16,382 bases of DNA. It comes from Anaerolineales bacterium UBA2232 (lineage in GTDB: Bacteria; Chloroflexota; Anaerolineae; UBA2200). The position numbers and the translations under genes are program-made. The stretch spans positions 1,840 through 18,221 of the forward strand of contig DDYO01000110.1 in assembly GCA_002348045.1 (NCBI GenBank). The letters are read 5' to 3'. Shown here piece by piece: positions 8,510-15,785 of the stretch (position 1 is its first letter; every line of letters starts with the position of its first letter). The notes below the pieces were generated by a model. That model saw only the letters and a program-made list of their open reading frames with translations. It did no database searches and had not been told where the DNA came from.

Positions 8510-9664
8510 ATGCAATACAGACCATTTGGCAAGACAGGCTGGCAAGTCTCGGCATTGGGCTTTGGTGTGATGCGCCTGCCCGTGATTGGAGACAACAAGG
8601 CGCAGATCGATGAAGCCAGAGCTACCTACATGCTTCATGAGGCTATTGACCATGGAGTGAACTATGTGGATACGGCGTATCCCTACCATGAGGGTCAAAG
8701 TGAGCCGTTCGTGGGCCGCGCGCTCCAGGGGGGCTACCGAGAGAGGGTTCACCTGGCGACCAAGATGCCTTGCTGGCTGCTGGAGAAAAGCGAGGACCTG
8801 GACCGGCTTTTTGAAGAGCAACTGGAGCGCTTGCAGACCGATCACATCGACTGCTACCTGTTTCACGGCCTCAACGAATCAAGGTGGAAGCTGTTGCTGG
8901 AACTGGACGCGCTGACGTGGGCCGAGAAAAGAAAGGCGAGTGGCCAGATCCGCCACCTGGGTTTCTCGTTTCATGATCGCGCTGACGTTTTCGTCCAAAT
9001 CGTGGATCAGTACGACCACTGGGACTTTACCCAGATTCAGTACAACTATATCGACCAGGAGGACGAGGTTCGTCAGGCTGGATCGCGGGGGTTGAGACAC
9101 GCGGCTGCGCAGGGATTGGCAGTTGTGGTGATGGAGCCGATCCGAGGCGGGGTGTTGGCCGCCCCTCCTCCACCTGTAGTGGAGCTCTGGGAAACCGCGT
9201 CCACCAAGAGAACGCCAGCGGATTGGGCGCTGCAGTGGGTGTGGGATCATCCTGAGGTGGCTGTTGTTCTGAGCGGCATGAGCACTGAAGAGCAGGTGGC
9301 ACAGAATATCGCCAGCGCCGAAGCCTCAAAGCCCGGTCTGTTGACCAGGGAGGAACATGAGCTGGTTGAGCGTGTGCGCGCCAAGTATGCTGAGCTGGGC
9401 CCAATTCCGTGTACGGCCTGCCAATACTGCCAGCCTTGCCCAAGCGGCGTCAGGATTCCCTGGATATTCGATGAATACAATGCGGCGTACGCTTTTGGCC
9501 AAATGGAACGCTCCCGACGCCATTATCGGGACTTGGACGGAGGCGCAAAAGCAGATCAGTGCACGGAGTGTGGTCAGTGCGAAAGCGTCTGTCCACAGCA
9601 GATTCCTATCATCGATTGGTTGAAAAAAGCTCATGAGGTGCTGGGCGTGGCAGAGGGCACCTGA
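8510..9664 (+). CDS. Aldo/keto reductase with C-terminal ferredoxin-like 4Fe-4S domain
   Basis: A 384-residue two-part oxidoreductase of the COG1453 type. The TIM-barrel AKR part (about 1-290) has the full catalytic tetrad Asp54, Tyr59, Lys85 and His119 (NYVDTAYPYH, ATKMP, FHG). The C-terminal part carries two cysteine sets: Cys301/304/307/310 (CTACQYCQPCP) and Cys351/354/357/361 (CTECGQCESVCP), enough for two 4Fe-4S clusters. The first set has the CxxCxxCxxCP spacing usual in this family. It probably transfers electrons between NAD(P)H or a carbonyl/alcohol substrate and a ferredoxin-like partner; the substrate is unknown. ATG 8510 has AGGAG at 8497-8501; GTG 8501 would overlap that site and is less likely. 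Confidence 0.94.
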   Translation: MQYRPFGKTGWQVSALGFGVMRLPVIGDNKAQIDEARATYMLHEAIDHGVNYVDTAYPYHEGQSEPFVGRALQGGYRERVHLATKMPCWLLEKSEDLDRLFEEQLERLQTDHIDCYLFHGLNESRWKLLLELDALTWAEKRKASGQIRHLGFSFHDRADVFVQIVDQYDHWDFTQIQYNYIDQEDEVRQAGSRGLRHAAAQGLAVVVMEPIRGGVLAAPPPPVVELWETASTKRTPADWALQWVWDHPEVAVVLSGMSTEEQVAQNIASAEASKPGLLTREEHELVERVRAKYAELGPIPCTACQYCQPCPSGVRIPWIFDEYNAAYAFGQMERSRRHYRDLDGGAKADQCTECGQCESVCPQQIPIIDWLKKAHEVLGVAEGT

Positions 9665-9698
9665 TTTCTGTTGATCAGAGGCGACTTGGGAGGCAGAC

Positions 9699-10265
9699 GT
9701 GGAAGGTGTACAGAAGCGGGTGCTGGGAGTAGTGGGAAGCCCTCGGCGTGGTGGCAATACGGAGACGCTGGTCGACGAGGTGCTGCGCGCCGCGGCTGAG
9801 TCGGGAGCAGTCACGGAGAAGGTGATCCTTAAGGGGCTGCGCATCGGGCCGTGCCAGGCTTGTGACGGCTGCAAAGGGAGCGGCGTGTGCGTGCAAAAAG
9901 ATGACATGGCGGCACTGCTGGTGAAGATGGTGGCCAGCGATGTCTGGGTGCTTGGCACGCCCATCTATTGGTGGGGTCCAACTGCCCAGTTCAAGCTCTT
10001 TATGGATCGCTGGTATGCTCAGGAAAATGGCCCGGCCAAAGGCGCCTTCAAAGGCAAGCGCGCGATTCTGACGGTTCCCATGGGTGACTCTGACGCCAGT
10101 ACCGCACGCCATACCGTTGGCATGGTGCAGGATGCCCTGAACTGGCTGGAGGCGGACCTGGTGGACATCGTGCTCGCGCCAGGCGTCAACGACCCAGGCG
10201 AAGTCAAGCAGCATCCAGATGTGATGGGGGCCGCTTTTCGAGCTGGTACCAAGGCGGCAGCCTAG
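9699..10265 (+). CDS. Iron-sulfur flavoprotein / NADPH-dependent FMN reductase family protein
   Basis: A 188-residue flavodoxin-like protein. The FMN phosphate loop is GSPRRGGNTET (13-23), and GTPIYWWGPTAQFKLFMDRW (86-105) is the second flavin-contacting segment typical of the family. Between them is Cys52-x2-Cys55-x2-Cys58-x5-Cys64 (CQACDGCKGSGVC), the compact cysteine motif of archaeal and bacterial iron-sulfur flavoproteins (Isf, CX2CX2CX4-7C), so a 4Fe-4S cluster next to FMN is likely. Isf proteins pass electrons from ferredoxin to acceptors such as O2 or peroxide; the role here is inferred. The GTG start has GGGAGG at 9688-9693. It lies 34 bp after the Fe-S AKR and is likely in the same operon. 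Its stop overlaps that of rsmD. Confidence 0.9.
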   Translation: MEGVQKRVLGVVGSPRRGGNTETLVDEVLRAAAESGAVTEKVILKGLRIGPCQACDGCKGSGVCVQKDDMAALLVKMVASDVWVLGTPIYWWGPTAQFKLFMDRWYAQENGPAKGAFKGKRAILTVPMGDSDASTARHTVGMVQDALNWLEADLVDIVLAPGVNDPGEVKQHPDVMGAAFRAGTKAAA

Positions 10266-10834
10266 GTGTCTACCGGCTCCCTTTCGGGGGCTTGAACCTG
10301 GTAGAAGCAGAGCATGGTGCTGCCATAGGTGCGTTGGTCGGTCAGGGACAACCTGGTAAGGTGCAGCGGCGCGTATTCTTTTGGGAATATCTGGACCACG
10401 ATTGTGCTGTTGTGCGCAAGGGTGGCTGACGAATCCAAGGACTGTAGCGTCTGTGCCCACAGCCCGCGGTATTGAGGCGGCGCAACGTGCACGATGTCAT
10501 AGGCGCGACCGTTGTACTCGGCACTAAACCGAAACACGTCACGCCGTACTACTCTGGCTCGCAGACCCAGGCCGGTTGTATCCAAATTCCTGCGAATGGT
10601 CGCGACAGCCCGTTCGTCCCTCTCCACGAAAGTGGCCTGTGCCGCCCCTCGGCTGAGAGCTTCAATGCCCACGCTGCCAGTCCCGGCAAAAAGGTCCAGG
10701 AACAAGGCGTCGATCACCTCTTCGCCAAGGATGTTGAACAGAGCTGTCTTGACCCGGTCGGTTATGGGCCTGGTGGAGTTGCCGGGAACGGCGGCCAGGC
10801 GGCGCCCTTTCGCGGTGCCCGAGATGACCCTCAC
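10262..10834 (-). CDS. rsmD: 16S rRNA (guanine(966)-N(2))-methyltransferase RsmD
   Basis: A 190-residue class I SAM methyltransferase that methylates N2 of G966 in 16S rRNA of the small ribosomal subunit. The N-terminal MRVISGTAKGRRL, then RPITDRVKTALFNIL (22-36), SAM motif I LDLFAGTGSVGIEAL (46-60) and VERDERAV (70-77) are family hallmarks. The catalytic motif, normally (D/N)PPY, reads APPQY (118-122), an unusual variant. The GTG start overlaps the stop of the upstream acyltransferase gene by 4 bases (GTGA), indicating translational coupling. It converges on the iron-sulfur flavoprotein gene with overlapping stop codons. Confidence 0.93.
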   Translation of the reverse strand: MRVISGTAKGRRLAAVPGNSTRPITDRVKTALFNILGEEVIDALFLDLFAGTGSVGIEALSRGAAQATFVERDERAVATIRRNLDTTGLGLRARVVRRDVFRFSAEYNGRAYDIVHVAPPQYRGLWAQTLQSLDSSATLAHNSTIVVQIFPKEYAPLHLTRLSLTDQRTYGSTMLCFYQVQAPEREPVDT

Positions 10835-11577
10835 TGTTGGACCTCGGGACGGTCATGAGCTTTCACTGGATCCATGGTGCTGGCGAGGTTGCTTTTCGTT
10901 CCGGGAGGGAAGCGCAGATGGCGTTCCGTGGCGCCTTGCAGCTCATGGTACACGCCGCGGTTCTCGACCGGCAGCAACGCGGCGATCTGCATCATGATCT
11001 CGTCCACTATCCGCTGGCGTAGCTCGTGGCTCGCCCGTTGTCCGAGATCGTCAACGTAAAAACCCTGGCCGAATACCATACGAATAGGTGTTCGTCGCAA
11101 CTTGAGTACATTGGCAGCCAGGTGCTCCTGACCAGACACTGCCACCGGTACGATGAGGGCATGCGGCACGCGGAGAGCGAGGAGCACAACGCCGGGTTGG
11201 CCCCTTTGTAGACGACCATGGCGACTGCGGGTCCCCTCGGGAGCAACACCCATCATACCCCCCGCCTCCAACACCCGCAGGGCCTGCCGGATGGCGCCTA
11301 CATCCAACTGTCCCCTCTTCAACGGTATTGCCCCCAGGCTAGTCGCAATCAGACCGGTGATCGGAGAGTCCCACAGCTCGATCTTGGAAAGAGCCGTTAT
11401 GTGACGCGGTAACACGGTGTACAACAGCAGCGGCTCCACAGCATTGACATGGTTGGTCACCAGGATCCCAGCTCCCGTCAGAGGGACATTCTGCCTTCCA
11501 ATGACCTCTACTCTCGCCAGGATGCGGGTGAGCAGTTTGATGAGCACGATGGACAGGCGGCTTACAACGGCTTTCAT
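10831..11577 (-). CDS. plsC: Lysophospholipid acyltransferase family protein (PlsC-like)
   Basis: A 248-residue membrane-associated acyltransferase, probably 1-acyl-glycerol-3-phosphate acyltransferase of phospholipid synthesis. An amphipathic/hydrophobic N-terminus (1-20) is followed by motif I NHVNAVEP (42-49), motif II GAIPLKRG (82-89), motif III PEGTRS (113-118) and motif IV ALIVPVAVSG (140-149). Motif I normally reads H-x4-D; here the acid position is Glu48, an unusual conservative change. The C-terminal 40 residues are polar and lack family features. ATG 11577 is preceded by GAGGGG. It lies 19 bp after the GT2 gene and overlaps rsmD by 4 bases. Confidence 0.9.
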   Translation of the reverse strand: MKAVVSRLSIVLIKLLTRILARVEVIGRQNVPLTGAGILVTNHVNAVEPLLLYTVLPRHITALSKIELWDSPITGLIATSLGAIPLKRGQLDVGAIRQALRVLEAGGMMGVAPEGTRSRHGRLQRGQPGVVLLALRVPHALIVPVAVSGQEHLAANVLKLRRTPIRMVFGQGFYVDDLGQRASHELRQRIVDEIMMQIAALLPVENRGVYHELQGATERHLRFPPGTKSNLASTMDPVKAHDRPEVQQ

Positions 11578-11596
11578 ACCACCCCTCTGGGCCTGG

Positions 11597-12496
11597 TCAT
11601 TTTGTGCTGTTTACTCTTTGCCACATGTCGGCGAACGGTCGGTGGCGAACTCTGACGTCCCACCAGACGAGCAGCCACACGTGCATGCGGGCAACAAACA
11701 ACAGTAACGTCCACAGCAGTTCGCGCGCATTCTGCGCGTAGCGGAGGGCACTCCAGATGCCATGCCACGCCTCACGGCGCAAAGAGCGCATGCCCTGAGC
11801 GCCCCGCAGGTAGCTCTGCGCGTAGCCGCCAGTAGAGCGGCTCTTCTGCCGGATCCAGTCCCGGTAATGGGTGGGATACTTGACGTAGACCAAAGCATCC
11901 GCAGCATAGGCGGTGCGATAGCCCTGTTGCCAGATCTGCAGTGAGATCAAACCATCCTCAGCCAGGGCGTCCTCGGGGATCGGCCGCAGGAGGGAGCGGC
12001 GGACCGCATAGAGATAGCCCGAGCATTCCAGAAAGGCACCGGCCTGGTCACGGCGCATGCGTTGCCGGTGCGCTCCAGCGTCCACCAGCAGATGTGACCA
12101 GTAGCCCAACATCGTGTCACGTGGGGCCAACGACACAGGCCGTCCGCTGACCGCGCCGACACGGGCGTCTGCAAAAGGCTTCAGCAGACTGTTAACGGAA
12201 CCATCTCCCACATACACATCACCGTCACTGAGAATGACGATTTGGCCGTGGGCGGCCTCCAAGGCAAGGTTCAGGGCTGCAGGTTTTCCTCTGCCCTCAT
12301 CCTTCAAGCAGAGTACTCGTGGTTCCTTCAATGCGTAGGGACTTACCTCACTGCTGGTTTCCTCATCTGGACAAACGACGAGCAACTCCCAGTTGTTCAT
12401 GTCCTGGGAGAGAAAGGCTTCGATGGCCCTACCGATGGTTTTTTCTTCTCGTGAGGCGGTGATGACAATGCTCAGAACGGTCTGGTCGTGGGTCAT
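11597..12496 (-). CDS. Family 2 glycosyltransferase
   Basis: A 299-residue GT-A fold glycosyltransferase. It has the N-terminal SIVITASREEKTIGRAI (9-25), the nucleotide-sugar/metal motif DGD (91-93), the acidic motif ED (180-181, AEDGLISLQ) and a QxxR-type motif RQKSR (216-220), the order found in processive or membrane-linked GT2 enzymes. A hydrophobic C-terminal segment (about 260-279) suggests membrane attachment. It probably adds a sugar to a lipid or polysaccharide acceptor in the envelope; donor and acceptor are unknown. ATG 12496 has no good ribosome site, but a possible promoter lies so close that the message may be leaderless. It heads the GT2 / plsC / rsmD cluster. Confidence 0.9.
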   Translation of the reverse strand: MTHDQTVLSIVITASREEKTIGRAIEAFLSQDMNNWELLVVCPDEETSSEVSPYALKEPRVLCLKDEGRGKPAALNLALEAAHGQIVILSDGDVYVGDGSVNSLLKPFADARVGAVSGRPVSLAPRDTMLGYWSHLLVDAGAHRQRMRRDQAGAFLECSGYLYAVRRSLLRPIPEDALAEDGLISLQIWQQGYRTAYAADALVYVKYPTHYRDWIRQKSRSTGGYAQSYLRGAQGMRSLRREAWHGIWSALRYAQNARELLWTLLLFVARMHVWLLVWWDVRVRHRPFADMWQRVNSTK

Positions 12497-12504
12497 GGTG
12501 GCCT

Positions 12505-12533
12505 AGTTTAGCATATCCCCCTCGGCGTTCCAA
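12505..12533 (-). promoter_or_regulatory. Possible promoter of the GT2/plsC/rsmD cluster
   Basis: On the minus strand, TTGGAA (12533-12528) and TAAACT (12510-12505) are 17 bp apart; each matches the sigma-70 consensus at four of six positions. The -10 ends 8 bases before ATG 12496, so transcription would begin at or next to the start codon, in line with the lack of a ribosome site there. Weak matches make this tentative. Confidence 0.3.
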
Positions 12534-12599
12534 GGAGCCGCTTCGCTCACGCCTAGGCAGAAGAGCGACATGGCGCCGCAGGGCCTGGCGGGGTAACCG

Positions 12600-12616
12600 C
12601 TCGCACACTCTGCGAG
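12600..12616 (-). terminator. Possible hairpin downstream of rimO
   Basis: CTCGCA (12600-12605) and TGCGAG (12611-12616) form a 6-bp perfect stem with a 5-base loop about 38 bases past the rimO stop. There is no T-run, so termination is doubtful; it may only mark the rimO 3' end. The rest of the 157-bp gap between rimO and the GT2 gene holds a GCCTAGGC palindrome at 12551-12558 and no gene. Confidence 0.25.
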
Positions 12617-12653
12617 ACAGATCACCGTCTGCACACCATACGGCATCTGGGGT

Positions 12654-13973
12654 CTAACCAGCGGGCTCTGCCTCCAAATCATATTCCAGAGCCCGAGTGA
12701 TGCGAGCCTCGATAACCTGTCCGACTGGGTGTCTGCCGCGTACCAGCACATAGCCGTCAATCTCAGGGGCGTCACGGTACGACCGTCCCACGCTCAGGCC
12801 TGCCTGAGTCCCTTCAACGAGAACCTGAAGCACACGGTCCACCTGCGCCTGATTGCGCCGGTATGATATGCGCTGCTGCAGAGCCATGGCTTCTTCATAT
12901 CGTTCCTGGGCCAGTTGGGGGGGAATACGGTTGGGTAGTACGGCTGCTGCGGTGCCGTCTTCAGGGGAAAAGACAAAGATGCCTACTCTGTCGAACTGAC
13001 AGTCCGACATAAAGCTCAGAAGCATCTCGAACTCTTCATCGGTCTCCCCAGGGAACCCTACGATAAACGTGGTCCTCAAGGCAATGTCGGGGACGGCATG
13101 CCGAAGATCGCCAATCAGCCTGTGTACCCTCTCCACATCGTGTGGGCGGTTCATTCGCCTGAGGGTATCGGGATGGGCATGCTGCAAAGGCAGATCCAGG
13201 TAATGGCAGAGCTGAGGCCGGCTTGCCAGCAGCTCAATGAGGCGTTCGCTCAGGTGGTGAGGGTACGCGTACAGGATTCGCAGCCACGTCAGTTCCGGTA
13301 CGACCTCCAGTATGTCTTCGATGAGCTGGGGTAGAGCGTCATGTTCGCCCCGGTCGCGGCCGTAAGCAGTGGTGTCCTGCGCAATCAGGATGATCTCGCG
13401 CACCTGCTGTCCCACCAGTTCTCGGGCTTCGGTCAGGACGGCATGGACGTCCTTGCTGCATTGGGGGCCCTTGATCCTGGGGATCGCGCAGAAAGCACAA
13501 GAGGCACTACAACCGTCAGCGATCTTGATGTAAGCGCTGGCGCTGCTAACTCGGCGCTGAACGGGGGTGACCAATGATCCGGTGGGACGTGTGCCGGCTC
13601 CAACCCTCTGATCCGTGCTGTGGTCGCTCAGGGTAGCGACGTACTCAACGATCGTTGACCAATCGCGTGTACCCAAGGTGCCATCGAGTTCTGGTACTCT
13701 GAGTCGCAGGCCTTCGGGATCAAGCTGTGCGAGGCAGCCCACAGCGATGAACCGTTGTCCTTTGCGCTTGCTCCTGGCCAACTCCAGTAGAACTTCGTAT
13801 GATTCTTCGCGAGCAGGTCGGATAAAGCCACACGTGTTGACGATGATGAGGTCTGCTGACTCCGGCTGCGCGGCCTGGCGCCACCCTGCATTCTGAAGCA
13901 AGGTGGCCATGCCCTCGGTGTCTACCTCGTTCTTGGGGCAGCCGAGGCAGACGAGGAAAAACCTACCTCTCAA
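12654..13973 (-). CDS. rimO: Ribosomal protein S12 methylthiotransferase RimO
   Basis: A radical SAM enzyme that adds a methylthio group to a conserved Asp of ribosomal protein S12. With the TTG at 13973 it has 439 residues, a normal length. The N-terminal MTTase domain has Cys12 (LGCPKNEVDTEGM), Cys48 (VNTCGF) and Cys80 (VGCLAQ) for the auxiliary 4Fe-4S cluster. The radical SAM motif is Cys155-x3-Cys159-x2-Cys162 (GCSASCAFCAIPRIKG), and a C-terminal TRAM domain spans the last 65 residues. GCPKN and AIPRIKG are RimO-type rather than MiaB-type. TTG 13973 has GGAG seven bases upstream; TTG 13988 is an alternative five codons longer without a ribosome site, and an in-frame TGA at 14010-14012 blocks anything earlier. 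It follows the RodZ-like gene by about 117 bp. Confidence 0.95.
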   Translation of the reverse strand: MRGRFFLVCLGCPKNEVDTEGMATLLQNAGWRQAAQPESADLIIVNTCGFIRPAREESYEVLLELARSKRKGQRFIAVGCLAQLDPEGLRLRVPELDGTLGTRDWSTIVEYVATLSDHSTDQRVGAGTRPTGSLVTPVQRRVSSASAYIKIADGCSASCAFCAIPRIKGPQCSKDVHAVLTEARELVGQQVREIILIAQDTTAYGRDRGEHDALPQLIEDILEVVPELTWLRILYAYPHHLSERLIELLASRPQLCHYLDLPLQHAHPDTLRRMNRPHDVERVHRLIGDLRHAVPDIALRTTFIVGFPGETDEEFEMLLSFMSDCQFDRVGIFVFSPEDGTAAAVLPNRIPPQLAQERYEEAMALQQRISYRRNQAQVDRVLQVLVEGTQAGLSVGRSYRDAPEIDGYVLVRGRHPVGQVIEARITRALEYDLEAEPAG

Positions 13974-14042
13974 GGCATTGCTCCGCAAAGCGATGTTTGA
14001 GCGACACTGTCAACGTTGCCTGGTGGAATCAAGGTAACCTGG

Positions 14043-14054
14043 TTGACGTGTCAA
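14043..14054. repeat. Palindrome TTGAC-GT-GTCAA between the RodZ-like gene and rimO
   Basis: A perfect 5-2-5 inverted repeat in the gap ahead of rimO. On the minus strand it contains TTGACA, and a second TTGACA lies at 14013-14008. Neither has a good -10 at 16-18 bp, so a rimO-specific promoter is possible but not shown. The palindrome may be an operator or chance. Confidence 0.3.
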
Positions 14055-14090
14055 GGCTGGAATAGAGTGCGATGGTGCGGGGCGGCGAGA

Positions 14091-14909
14091 TTACCGCGGT
14101 GTGGGCGTGCGAGTGGGCACTCCAGCCGCGGTCCACTCCAGTTCTGCCACTTGCCCAAAGCTACCCATGGTGCCCATATCCTGGTCGTTAGCGGTGACCC
14201 GCACGGCGCCAGCATTTCCTGTTCGCAGAATAACTCGTTCCGCTGCAATCCAATAGCTCTTGGCATTTGGCTCCAGGTTGGTGGCCAAGACCCGCTGGCC
14301 GTCCACCCAAACCTCCAACCAGGCACGTTGCTGCACTATCTCGACGGCTACCGTCAAGCCTGATGTTGCTGGCGGTGGAGCTTCAGTTGACGTTGGCTGC
14401 GGGCTTGGCTCAGGCGTTGGGCCGACGGTCGCGGCGGCAGTCGCGCTAGGCTGCGGCGATGGGGACGGAGAGGGCTCGGCAATGGTCAAGGTGGCCGTTG
14501 CGGCTGGTGGCGTCGGTAAAGGCACGCGCCAGGGCAGACCGCCGTAGGACTGGAAGGCCCACACCCCTACAACTGCCAGAGCTGCCAGGGCTGCAACAGG
14601 CAACAACCACTTCCACCAGGCAGATCGGGCGTGCAGCAGGGGCTGGTTCACCACATATTGTGGCAGTGCTGTTTCCTCGCGGGGCGGGCCATGGTGCAAT
14701 TCCGGTAGCTGTTTAGGATCCAGGCCGAGGAAGACAGCATAATTGTGGATAAACCCCTTGATGTATGCTGGATGGGGGAGTTGATCAAACTCCTCATTCT
14801 CAATGGCTTGCAGGTAGGTGCTGCGAATGCGCGTGCCCTGTTCGGCTTGTGACAAAGACAAGCCTTTGGCCTCACGCGTGGTGCGCAGCAGCTCTCCCAG
14901 TTCGCCCAT
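14091..14909 (-). CDS. rodZ: RodZ-like helix-turn-helix membrane protein (DUF4115)
   Basis: A 272-residue bitopic membrane protein with the RodZ layout. A cytoplasmic helix-turn-helix_25 domain (1-70: LGELLRTTREAKGLSLSQAE, then YLQAIENEEFDQLP and YIKGFIHNYA) is followed by one transmembrane helix (about 101-119). Next comes a low-complexity Pro/Thr/Ser/Ala linker (130-183) and an external beta-rich DUF4115 domain (184-265, with AWLEVWVDGQRVL). RodZ links MreB to the cell wall machinery in rod-shaped bacteria; whether this lineage has MreB cannot be seen. The linker is made of short PSPSP/PTPEPS repeats, a style common in Chloroflexota. ATG 14909 has GGAGG at 14925-14921, and a near-consensus promoter precedes it. 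It is probably first in an operon with rimO. Confidence 0.9.
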   Translation of the reverse strand: MGELGELLRTTREAKGLSLSQAEQGTRIRSTYLQAIENEEFDQLPHPAYIKGFIHNYAVFLGLDPKQLPELHHGPPREETALPQYVVNQPLLHARSAWWKWLLPVAALAALAVVGVWAFQSYGGLPWRVPLPTPPAATATLTIAEPSPSPSPQPSATAAATVGPTPEPSPQPTSTEAPPPATSGLTVAVEIVQQRAWLEVWVDGQRVLATNLEPNAKSYWIAAERVILRTGNAGAVRVTANDQDMGTMGSFGQVAELEWTAAGVPTRTPTPR

Positions 14910-14943
14910 AAAGGAAACTTCCTCCCGACCTGGTAATCAGCCG

Positions 14944-14972
14944 AATATAGTGTGGAACCAAAGGAATGTCAA
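14944..14972 (-). promoter_or_regulatory. Near-consensus sigma-70 promoter of the RodZ-like gene
   Basis: On the minus strand, -35 TTGACA (14972-14967) is a perfect match and -10 TATATT (14949-14944) matches five of six, with a 17-bp spacer. Transcription should begin near 14937, giving a leader of about 28 nt that contains the GGAGG ribosome site. This is the best promoter match in the window. Confidence 0.8.
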
Positions 14973-15458
14973 ACACATCGGGAATGAGGCGGCATCGGCA
15001 TGGAAGGGCGTACTCGTCCCGGTTGACAGCAATTGAGCGATGACGTACATTCGGCCATCACCTTTGGTGGTGCTTTGGACTCTGCGCCGATCGTTTGCTC
15101 GGACGGATCGACTTGCCAGTCAGACGCTCCTGACCGCTGATCGCCGGCGCAGGATCAAAATGATCAATACGGCTCTGGAGCCGGCCACCTGCACCAGTGA
15201 GATCTTCCCGCCGATGTCGGAGTATGAGGATCTTGCCCTGGCTGAAAGGGTGTCGTAGGGGGAGATCGGCGCGTTGGCGGCTTGTGATAGCATTGAGGCC
15301 GACGAAGGGCTGCCCTCGAAGGTGACCGACGTAAGCGTCAGCAAATCAGCGAAGGTGGTTGCAGTCGGTCCGCCTGACCGTTGGGTTGTAGGTTATCTGT
15401 GGATGCTGTGGCCATAGCTCGGCGTCCATGGCTATTCAGTATGCAGAGGAGCTGGTCA
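14973..15458. other. Long non-coding stretch before the 2Fe-2S/FAD oxidoreductase genes
   Basis: No recognisable gene lies in these 486 bases. It holds a promoter match on the plus strand (15023-15051). A short minus-strand open frame (15344-15120) ends in a small hydrophobic patch followed by three arginines, and short plus-strand frames run between stops (for example 15259-15418). None has a ribosome site or a recognisable family, and no tRNA or known riboswitch core was seen. It could be a decayed gene or an extended leader of the downstream operon. Confidence 0.4.
15023..15051 (+). promoter_or_regulatory. Predicted promoter upstream of the 2Fe-2S/FAD oxidoreductase genes
   Basis: TTGACA (15023-15028, perfect -35) and TACATT (15046-15051, four of six) are separated by 17 bp. 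It points right, and the next confident gene starts about 400 bp downstream, so the transcript would have an unusually long leader or first cross a decayed frame. It lies back to back with the RodZ-like promoter. Confidence 0.4.
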
Positions 15459-15785
15459 ATGCGGGTATTGGAGCATCCGATTCTGGGCAGGAAAGAGATA
15501 GTAGGCGCCGTTGAGATCTGGGTAGACGGGGAGCGGGTCGAGGCGGTGGAGGGGGAGCCGATCGCCGCGGCGTTGCTGGCGGCGGGGAAGGTGGTGTTTC
15601 GGTACACGCGGAAGCGGGGGGAGCCCCGCGGGATATTCTGCGCGATAGGGCGGTGCACGGACTGCATGATGGTGGTGGACGGCGTACCGAATGTGAGGAC
15701 GTGCGTGACGCCGGTAAGGGCGGGGATGAAGGTAGAGACGCAGCATGGGCTGGGTGAGCTGAGGAGCGTGGTAGATGAAGGCTGA
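15459..15785 (+). CDS. Small (2Fe-2S)-binding subunit of a flavin-dependent dehydrogenase (HcnA-like)
   Basis: A 108-residue protein with a plant-type 2Fe-2S fold. Ligands are Cys61-x4-Cys66-x2-Cys69-x12-Cys82 (FCAIGRCTDCMM and VRTCVTPV), as in HcnA, the N-terminal part of sarcosine oxidase alpha, and the small subunits of hydroxyproline or opine dehydrogenases. It should carry electrons from the flavin subunit encoded next. ATG 15459 has an excellent GAGGAG seven bases upstream; the frame continues upstream to 15381 but without such a site. It overlaps the following FAD gene by 11 bp. Codons end largely in G: GGG is used for 8 of 13 Gly, unlike genes to the left. Confidence 0.88.
   Translation: MRVLEHPILGRKEIVGAVEIWVDGERVEAVEGEPIAAALLAAGKVVFRYTRKRGEPRGIFCAIGRCTDCMMVVDGVPNVRTCVTPVRAGMKVETQHGLGELRSVVDEG

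Noticed and set aside
12551..12558. GCCTAGGC palindrome as an operator or recombination site
   Set aside because: It is a single 8-bp palindrome with no second copy nearby and no positional link to a promoter.
15120..15344. Small minus-strand gene ending in a hydrophobic patch and RRR
   Set aside because: The hydrophobic run is only about eight residues, there is no ribosome site at its start, and no family is recognised. Kept only as a possible remnant.
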